Positions 56,546-64,000 of a DNA stretch of 64,000 nucleotides are shown piece by piece. The stretch is from contig NC_089422.1 in assembly GCF_013426205.1 (NCBI RefSeq), positions 7,839,001-7,903,000 on the forward strand, written 5' to 3'. Source of the stretch: Metarhizium brunneum (lineage: Eukaryota > Ascomycota > Sordariomycetes > Hypocreales > Clavicipitaceae). The position numbers and the translations under genes are program-made. Under the pieces are notes generated by a model. That model saw only the letters and a program-made list of their open reading frames with translations. It searched no databases and was not told the DNA's origin. Within the stretch, counting starts at the first letter, position 1, and the number at the start of each line of letters is the position of its first letter.

Positions 56546-58849
56546 ATGAGATCGAGCATCCTTTCGCTCCTGGCCAGCGCGCTGACTCTGGTCGGGGCGG
56601 AAGCGTCTGGAGCCTCGGAAACAGAAAAGGATGCTGTTCAGAGTACCATATTCAATAACCAGACCGTTCCACCGCTGGTTGAGCTGACACCATCAAATTG
56701 GGCCGATGAGGTCAAAAAGAGCAAATGGCTTCTAGTCAAGCACTTCAGGTACGACGCAACGTGTTGCTCTGCATTTTTAATTATCATGAACTGACTAAAT
56801 GTTTAGCCCGTGGTGCGGACACTGTATGGCATTCGCCCCAACATTCCAGACCCTGTATGAGTTCTATCACACATCGAAACCTAAAGACGATTCAACTTTC
56901 GAGAGCTACTACGACTTCAGATTCGGTGTGATAGACTGCACAGTTTATGCAGATCTGTGCAGCGAGCACAATGTTGCGGCATTCCCAACGACAGTTCTGT
57001 TCGAAAACGGCGCAGCGTTTGATCGGGTTCAGGGCGCCAAGGGTATAACCGTTGTTCACAATTTGATTGAAAGGGGACTCGAAAAAGAACATCCTGGTTC
57101 CCGGCCCAAGACTATAGACCTGCCTGAACCAGGTGCCACAGAGTCCCCAAAGAAACCTACAGCCACTACTGAGGATGATGTAAAGAAGGATGAAGAGCCC
57201 AAGAAGGATGAAGAGCCCAAGAAGAATGAGGAGCCCAAGAAGAACGAGGAGCCCAAGAAGAATGAGGACGCCAAGAAGGATGAGGATGGCAAGCCTTCCA
57301 AGAAGCCATTGGGAAATGACTGGAAGGTTCCCACAGCTGGAGAATTAGAAAAGGAGAGAAAGCCTAAAAAACCAACTGTCACACCTAACCCTGAGGGTGT
57401 ATCAATTCCTTTCACGGCCGAAAGCTTCCAGAAGTTAGTGACCCAGACCCAGGACGCTTGGTTCATCAAATTCTATGCCCCTTGGTGTCCCCATTGCAAG
57501 GCAATGGGCCCTACTTGGGAGCAACTTGCCAAGACAATGCGAGGCAGGTTGAATATTGGCGAAGTCAACTGCGACAAGGAGTCTAGGCTCTGTAAGGACG
57601 TTCATGCCACGGCATACCCGACGGTTATTTTCTTCAAGGGCGGCGAGAGAGCGGAGTACTCGGGTCTTCGTGGCCTGGGCGACTTTGTACAATTTGCTGA
57701 CAAGGCAGTCGACCTCGCCAGCGGCATTCCCGATGTTAATGCGACATCATTCAAGGCAATGGAGGAGACCGAGGACGTCATATTTATGTACTTTTACGAT
57801 CATGCCACGACGAGTGAGGATTTCAGAGCCTTGGAAATGATCCCGCTGAGTCTCATCGGTCACGCTAAACTAGTCAAGACCAATGATCCCACACTGTATG
57901 AACGCTTCAAGATCACAACCTGGCCTAGGCTACTGGTTTCACGAGAAGGCAGGCCAACCTACTATCCACCAATCACACCCAATGAAATGCGAGATAAGAA
58001 CGAAGTCTTAAACTGGATGAGGTCTGTTTGGCTTCCCCTAGTGCCAGAGTTGACTCCTTCAAATGCTCGCCAGATTTTCAATGGCAAACTTGTGGTTCTC
58101 GGTATTTTGAGTCATGTGGATAAGGATTCGTTTTCTAGTTCCCTTCGCGAAATGAAGAGCGCGGCAAACGAGTGGATGGACAGACAGATTCAGGAGTTTC
58201 AACTCGAACGTAAGAAGTTGCGGGACTCTAAACAAATGAGAATCGAAGAGGCCGAAGATCGAGGGGATCAGCGCGCTTTGCGAGCCGCCAAGGGGATTCG
58301 TGTTGATATGAACAATTCTGGTCGCAAGGAAGTGACTTTTGCTTGGGTTGACGGTGTATACTGGCAACGTTGGATCCGACAAACCTACGGCATTGACGTC
58401 AAGGATGGTGAGAAAATTATCATTAACGACGAAGACGTAAGTTACTCATTAGTAAAATATCGCATGGCAGTAATCTTCCAATACTAACGATGCTACAGAA
58501 CCGTCGGTACTGGGACCAAACGGTAACGGGTAACTACATTATGGTTAGCCGTACCTCAATCATGGAGACACTTGACAAGATTGTGTATGGTCCGCACGTC
58601 ATTAAGTACAAGCTTACCGTGTCTACGATCGAGAAGATCTTCTTTGATATCAAGGTCGCCTTCGTTGAGCACCCATACCTGTCTATGGGCTGCGTTCTTG
58701 GTATGGCTTTCGGTACTCTGTCATGGCTACGTGGTCGTTCTCGTCGTGCTCGGGGTGGACACTTCAGACTGGATGATGCCATGGGTATCAATCAACTCAA
58801 GGAAGGTCTATTAGGTATGAATGGCAACAGCAACCAAAAAGCTGATTAG
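56546..58849 (+). CDS. ER membrane protein disulfide isomerase with two thioredoxin domains
   Basis: Three exons, join(56546..56748, 56807..58436, 58499..58849), give 727 residues. A signal peptide (MRSSILSLLASALTLVGAEA) leads to a first thioredoxin domain with CGHC (Cys71-Cys74), a charged repetitive linker, and a second thioredoxin domain with CPHC (Cys295-Cys298). A long redox-inactive region follows. A single membrane helix (HPYLSMGCVLGMAFGTLSWL, near residue 680) and a basic cytosolic tail end the protein. The layout resembles yeast Eps1/TMX-type transmembrane PDIs, which oxidise, isomerise or triage folding proteins. There is no KDEL-type tail, as expected with a membrane anchor. The first intron splits the Ser codon two residues before the first active site. 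Confidence 0.9.
57183..57290 (+). repeat. 18-bp tandem repeat in PDI linker, six copies
   Basis: Six in-frame 18-base units encode KKDEEP, KKDEEP, KKNEEP, KKNEEP, KKNEDA and KKDEDG. The repeat lies between the two thioredoxin domains and makes a highly charged spacer. Near-identical DNA between units indicates recent slippage or unequal exchange, so copy number may vary between strains. Confidence 0.92.
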
Positions 58850-60003
58850 CCGCGAGCAAAATACCTTGCCCAGTGCGGATTATTTTGGAAAGGAAAGCAG
58901 CTTGCACCAGTATCATTTACCAACGGAGTTTTCAACATGGAAAGCCCAGGAGCGTAAGAGGAGGATCTGTCACGGGCTTTTGCGACAAGCTTACGCTTAT
59001 CGCTGGATCTCAACGTCATTTTATACTGGCGTGTGGCACCGGTGCGAGAATTCTTCAAGCATTGCGACGGAGAGGAGAGGATATCTCTTAAGTTGAAGTC
59101 TACTTGCGCGTTTGGCTAACGCTTGACTCGCTGGGACTCTATTCAGCACCCCTGTGTCTACTTGCCAGAGTTTGATCCTCGTGGATGTGTTTTTGAGCGG
59201 GTAACGGAGTTTTGTGATTATCCCTGGGTGGGCTCTTATGTGTATACAGCATTCATAGAAGTACGATGCGTTTCTCTTTGCGTGTTTCAAATGTTAACCT
59301 CGGCTCGAATTTTGACAGACTAGCACGCGCTGACATGAGTGTATGAAGCCGTCTCGACTATCACATTTTCTTTTCCTTGATGCCGCTACTCGCTTGTACG
59401 GGGTGCGTTGCACGGACATCCACTCCTGCTCCTGCGCAACCAATTAGCGCCACCGATAGAACCCCAGGCGAATGCGGTTGTCAGTCCATCCAGTTTTAAT
59501 GTTGGCAAACACCGCATGCTCGATCGCCTTTCGACACAACTTGCATTACCATACGCACTAACTTTACGCCATCTCGGGTCCGTAGAATTTGACATTTGAG
59601 ACATCATCTCGTACTGTTTTGTTGGCTGTCGAGGTTGCATTCGACGTGTGCGGATGAATATCGGTTTGGTAAGTGGGCGTTTGCGTTTGCCCTTCGGTTG
59701 CCATCGCATGAGAGGGCATCGCGCCCTGCTGATGCAGATGTCTTATTTGCTTTCAAGCGTATTCATATAATTTGCCTCGCAGTCGCACTCATATCTAGAG
59801 GCATAACCCGGACCGGGCAGAAAAAGCCTCTGCCGACAAACACTCTCCCGGGACTGGGCTGGTGATGCAAAAAATTTCCACCAAAGACGGACCACCCACA
59901 CATCTTGGAGTTTCCCAAGCGCATAGTCATTCACTCCGCAGCCCTGCCAAGGGTCAAATTCCAAACGACGTACAAAGCTTCACGGCACCACGGATCGCCA
60001 GCC
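58850..60003. other. Intergenic region
   Basis: 1.15 kb between two plus-strand genes. I see no supported gene. A minus-strand frame at 59386-59709 has no recognisable similarity. Confidence 0.45.
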
Positions 60004-60652
60004 ATGTCCCAACCCGGGATCGTCCTCGCCTTCAACCCAAAGCAGCACTCGCACCTCACGCCGTACATCGCCGCCATTCACGCCTCGTGCATCACGCAAG
60101 ACCGCACCATGGCCACATTCCTGCCGCCCTTGTCACACGAAAAGCTGTTGACGTGGTGGAAAGAACGCATCGCCGAGGTCAACGACGGCAAGAGGTTGAT
60201 TTGGATTCTCGTCAAGGAGATTGATGCCAGCGGGAGACCCAAGGGCCCTGATGTCATGGGCGTGGTCATGCTGTCCACGCCGTATTCGGAAACGGGTGCA
60301 TTCAGGGGATATGTGGAGAAGTTGTTCGTTCACAAGAACTTCAGGGGGAGAGGGGGCGCGAGGGCCTTGATGGAGGCCTTGGAGAATGGGGCGGCGAATA
60401 TGGGGAGAAGTATATTGGTGAGTTTCTGTCGAGCTGCGCGGTACGAAGCCGTGAGATGTGTGTGTAGAGGGTGTTGTCCATTGCTGACTTTGGGGATGTG
60501 GGGTGTAGTTGCTTGACGCGGAGACGAATAGTGCCGCGGAGGCGGTTTATAGAAAGTTTGGTTATGTCGAGTTGGGCAGGGTGCCTGGGTATGGCATGAG
60601 TCCGACGGGAGAGTTGAAGGATGCGACGTTTTTCTACAAGCAGCTCCAATGA
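60004..60652 (+). CDS. GNAT-family N-acetyltransferase
   Basis: Two exons, join(60004..60417, 60509..60652), give 185 residues, normal for a single GNAT domain. It transfers acetyl from acetyl-CoA to an amine. The acetyl-CoA loop is clear (VEKLFVHKNFRGRGGARALMEALE, with R-G-R-G-G), preceded by a VMGVVMLSTPYSETGAFRGY strand pair, and followed across the intron by LLDAETNSAAEAVYRKFGYVELGRVPGYG, the usual beta6-alpha4 end. The 91-base intron has GTGAGT, a GCTGAC branch and a GTAG acceptor. The substrate is not deducible. It is not closely similar to the AANAT-like gene at 8-9 kb. The ATG at 60004 is chosen because the fold begins there, though an in-frame ATG occurs at 59905. Confidence 0.88.
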
Positions 60653-62050
60653 ATGGGGTGCTGGGGGCTGGAGGAAGAAAATAGGTTACTTAGCTTGTCC
60701 AACTGGAATACAATGGTTTCTCTGGTTTAGTTTATGTGGCTTGGCGGCTCTTGGTTCACTGACTACTCTTTAAGTACGAAGAAGACTTGTTGCCCTGCTT
60801 GGAGTTGGGATTGTTCAAGTTGAGCTCCATGCCAACATAGCGAGCCAGCTGATGTAGGTATCAGTGGTTATTGAGTTTCCAGAATCTCGTCCAATGTGAC
60901 AGTTGTGTTGAGAATAATGTCATTTCCCAGAAGCCCAGTCTGCACAGGCTTTGTGCGTTGGGTACAATTCGTAAATCACCCGCTGATGGTTCTGTTCTGC
61001 CAAGAAGTCTGCAATCAGGACCTGTGGGTGGACGTAGCTAGCTATACTAACACAACACCCGCTGCAAAGGAACTATACCTTGTTAACACATGATTGATAA
61101 GTTGTTGCCTGGAGATTGAGCCAATACGAGTCGCTGGTTTCAAGGCCACGATTGGTGAGACGTCGGCTGCTACTTTAATCCGTACGGTTTTGCCAAGCGC
61201 GTGAGTAAACAACCAAAGGATACCTACCGAGGTAGTACTTACTGCGAAGGACCTTGTTCGGATCGAACAATATTGATGGCACTCCGCGCACCTCTCGAGA
61301 ACGGTGTGGCTACAATGAAGAGCTTTGACTCTCCTCTAATTAACGCGATTCGCTGTTACACCCGTGGCATCAAATATTCAAGCGACAGAATCTCCTTGGC
61401 CAAATCGCCCACACAAACCCCTGACTCTCACATACCTTGTTGGATGGTATGATTCCCTCTCGCCAACGAATCTCAGACGACGCCGTCAAGCAACCGACCG
61501 CGATACATATGTCGACGTAGATTCCACAACACCCGCATGGTCCGCCTCCGCAGAAAACTAGCGCCCAGCCACGCACGCAGCAGCTCCAGCTCCAGCTCGA
61601 GCACCGAAGCTGAGCCTACCAGGTCCCGGAACAGAGGCAGGTGGTTGCAGGGCCCTTTTGACAAAGGTTCCATTGTTCCACGCTGGCCCGTCGTTCCGCA
61701 GCGGGACAGTTGCTCAATCAGGCAGAGGCAAGCTTCTTCATCGCGGCGTCGCCTCCTTTTCTTGGTGCCAATTGGTCTATTGTGCCCGCGGCTGGCTGAA
61801 GCGCCTCCGTAAGCGTAGACCGAAGCATGACCTTGTCAATTGAGCAAGGAAAGCTACAGACGGTTGGACGTCATCGGTCGCACGTGGGGGAGCTACCAGT
61901 CTTAAATTCTGGACGTCTGGACTCTGCAGCCTGCTTGATCGAGATGCTTGCCCTCCTGTCTTTGTTTCCCGTCGTTTCTCGCAAGGTATCCCATTGAGGT
62001 CGAGGGCGGCATTCTATATTCCTTTGTCGAGGGTTGAACCGGCTGCAGCA
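60653..62050. other. Intergenic region
   Basis: 1.4 kb upstream of the RNase T2 gene. An open frame at 61537-61812 starts with ATG and runs through a serine run, but lacks further support. A GAGCTC/CAGCTC-rich patch lies at 61585-61610. Confidence 0.45.
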
Positions 62051-63425
62051 ATGCGTCGTGCTTGTCTTGTCCTGGGGCTTGCGAGCTTGGCCGAGGTGGC
62101 TGTCGCGGGATTGTATCCGGGAATTACGCCCGATAACCACACCTGTGCTCTCGGTACGTGACGCTTGGGCTTCTGCAGCTGCCGTGTCGATTTTGTATTG
62201 TGTACATGTTAACAGGTGCGGTGTGAATACTGTAGTCGAGCCGGTGCTTTCTTGCTCGTGCAAAGCGAAGCTCGACAAGGTCGAGGACACGTGCTGCGTT
62301 GAGACGTTTGGCGGCCTGTTGGTTAGTTTTGCGCGCCACCAGACCTTGAATGCCTGAATGGAACTCGAGCATCTGACGGAATTGCTTCTCAATAGGTGGC
62401 CACTCAACTATGGAGCACCTTCACCGGGCTGGAAGACAAAGGCCAGATCTATCCCAAGAACGACTGGTCCATCCACGGCCTGTGGCCCGGTAAGCAAATA
62501 AGCCATCCTCGCGCCTGTGCGGAAAACAGCAGACAGACTCATTTCTAACACTGCACAGATTTCTGCAACGGTACAGCTAGCTTCCCGCACCTCTCTGTTT
62601 CCTCCCCACAACCTCTTTCAATAGCATCTAACTCATGTCCAGGCTCGTACACGCAATACTGCGACCTAAGCCGTCAATATGACCCCAAGCCCTCCCCCAA
62701 CACCACCAACGGCCAGCCTGGCGGCATCCCCGTCCCAGCATACAAGGGCGAACCCATTGAGACGTGGTTCGGGCCCTACGGCAAGCTCGATCTCCTCGCC
62801 TACATGAACAAGTATTGGGTGAGCCAGCTCGACCCTAACTGGGTCTTCTGGGCGCACGAGTTCTCCAAGCATGCCACCTGTTTCTCTACCTTCCAGAAAG
62901 AATGCTATGTAAGCACATCGCCTCCCTTGCCCGACAACCACACAAGCCGCCTTGGGCTTGAGCCCCCCCCCCTCCCCGGAGCTCTTGACATTGACTCACC
63001 CCGTGGCACAGGGCCCCAAGGCCGCTGAGCACGACGACCTGTTCGACTTCTTCGAGACAGTCGTCACCTGGCAGCGCCGCCTCCCCTCGTTCCGCTGGCT
63101 CAGCGACGCGGGCATCCGCCCTTCCAACAGGACCAGCTACACCCTCTCTGACATCCGGCACGCTCTGACCAAGGAATTCGGCCAGCAGCCCTTCATTGGC
63201 TGCGGCGGCCCCAAGTACAACGAGACAGAGGCCGGTAAGGGATCAAAGGATAATGGGCGCACGGAAATCAACGAGCTTTGGTATTTCTACCACGTCAACG
63301 GGACGCCTCAGCGTGGCGATGCGGAGAAATTGGATGCTGGCAAGGCGGGTGGCCGGCTGACGACTTGTGCGCAAGCCAAGGGTGCCATCAAGTATTATGA
63401 GCGCACCAAGGGGAGCGAGGAGTGA
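62051..63425 (+). CDS. Secreted ribonuclease T2
   Basis: Six exons, join(62051..62153, 62236..62321, 62396..62489, 62559..62570, 62643..62908, 63012..63425), give 324 residues. RNase T2 enzymes cut single-stranded RNA through 2',3'-cyclic phosphates and act outside the cell or in vacuoles. A signal peptide (MRRACLVLGLASLAEVAVAG) is present. Both active-site segments are intact: CAS I WSIHGLWP (His90) and CAS II FWAHEFSKHATC (His170, Glu171, Lys174, His175). Many cysteines (CSCKAKLDKVEDTCC, DFCNGSYTQYC, GCGG, TTCAQ) would form the family's disulfides, and NHT, NTT, NRT, NET and NGT sequons suggest glycosylation. Exon 4 is only 12 bases and encodes part of DFCNG. All introns are 69-103 bases. 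Confidence 0.93.
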
Positions 63426-63492
63426 CTCCTAGTATAATGAGCTTCTTGGAATGTAAATAAAAGCAAGTTTATTGTGGTTGGAGATGCCATGA

Positions 63493-63544
<52 letters not shown>

Positions 63545-63804
63545 GCAGTTCTCTACGGGTTCGTCACATCAAGCTTGCCCTTTTTTTCTTCTTTTTCTTC
63601 TTTTTTGGCAAACATGACCTTTTATCATGATTCAATTCCTACTCTCCTACTCTGTCAATCTAGAGACAGCTCCTGCTCCTGCATCCACACCAAAAGCATT
63701 GCCTCATCTCTCCAACACAATTAAACGCCATCAGGTCTCCATAGAAATCTTTTTTTTCTTCCACCTGCTCGTCAGCCCGCAACCCGTCCGTCGCCTTATA
63801 CACT
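63426..63804. other. Tail-to-tail intergenic region with CA/TA microsatellite
   Basis: This holds the 3' flanks of the RNase T2 gene and the right-edge minus-strand gene. It contains the dinucleotide repeat at 63495-63544 and TTTTTCTTC tracts at 63580-63606. Confidence 0.5.
63495..63544. repeat. Compound dinucleotide microsatellite (AC)n(AT)n
   Basis: About 17 AC units pass directly into about eight AT units, 70 bases past the RNase T2 stop codon. Likely polymorphic between strains. Confidence 0.92.
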
Positions 63805-64000
63805 CTACTCGTCGTCAGCAAGCTCCTCAACCTTGGGAGCTTCGTAGTGCCGTTGCTGGACATTGCCAACATTGATCTGGGTATCAGTGCCTGTAGTTGT
63901 CGCAGTGGTTGGTGCTATCTGACCAGTCGAAGCGGCAAAGGCATTGTTAGGGACTTTGCCCGAAGCGCGGGCTGCGGATTTAGCCTTCTTCTTCTTCTTC
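63805..64000 (-). CDS. 3' end of a gene running off the right edge, unidentified
   Basis: The last 65 codons are open on the minus strand to the window edge, ending at the stop 63807-63805. The fragment begins with a lysine run followed by AKSAARASGKVPNNAF, then a Thr-rich stretch, and ends QRHYEAPKVEELADDE. A basic block followed by an acidic end looks like a disordered C-terminal tail. The codon use is gene-like, but no domain is visible, so I name no family. The rest of the gene lies beyond position 64000. Confidence 0.6.
   Translation of the reverse strand, partial: KKKKKAKSAARASGKVPNNAFAASTGQIAPTTATTTGTDTQINVGNVQQRHYEAPKVEELADDE

Noticed and set aside
61537..61812. 91-codon frame with a serine run
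   Set aside because: It has an ATG but is built on a short CAGCTC repeat patch; no splice context, domain or conserved feature supports it.

Overview
This window is nuclear DNA of a filamentous ascomycete (Pezizomycotina). The gene set fits Sordariomycetes, and Hypocreales is my best guess, though I cannot prove it here. Genes are interrupted by short introns of about 55-140 bases with GT(R)NGT donors, CTRAC-type branch sites and YAG acceptors. There are no operons, no bacterial ribosome-binding sites and no CRISPR array. All exon joins were worked out by hand from reading frame, splice consensus and family conservation.

Layout. 2.6-17.3 kb is a dense housekeeping block: rrp8 (25S rRNA base methyltransferase), ddi1 (ubiquitin shuttle/aspartyl protease), an AANAT-like GNAT acetyltransferase, ura5 (orotate phosphoribosyltransferase), nog1 (60S assembly GTPase), gdi1 (Rab GDI) and a mitochondrial ribosomal protein uL29m/MRPL4 gene. 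17.3-30.7 kb is a 13.4-kb gene desert with ordinary base composition, simple repeats and many copies of a short palindromic motif. One weak candidate coding exon lies near 25.1-25.5 kb. The desert ends at a zinc-finger/fungal_trans transcription factor (30.7-33.6 kb). 34.4-38.1 kb holds a 67-residue membrane microprotein, an F-box protein and an unrecognised beta-rich protein. A second gene-poor stretch (38.1-42.7 kb) precedes a SYLF-domain protein. 46.9-63.4 kb holds a small secreted cysteine-rich protein, arp9 (chromatin-remodeller actin-related protein), a MATE transporter, tdp1 (DNA repair), an ER protein disulfide isomerase, a second GNAT and a secreted RNase T2. The 3' end of an unidentified lysine-rich gene runs off the right edge.

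The genes do not form one pathway. Ribosome biogenesis (rrp8, nog1), trafficking and the secretory pathway (gdi1, the PDI, two secreted proteins) and chromatin or genome maintenance (arp9, tdp1, ddi1) recur, but as ordinary fungal gene mixing rather than a cluster. I see no secondary-metabolite cluster and no intact transposon.

The most unusual observations concern gene structure: a start codon split by an intron (ddi1), a GC-AG intron in gdi1, a 12-base exon in the RNase T2 gene, an intron without stops in the MRPL4 gene, and tandem acceptors that change the protein end in arp9 and the MATE gene. Equally notable is the dispersed palindrome family TACTCCGTACGGAGTA, whose half-site I found about 20 times, always between genes.
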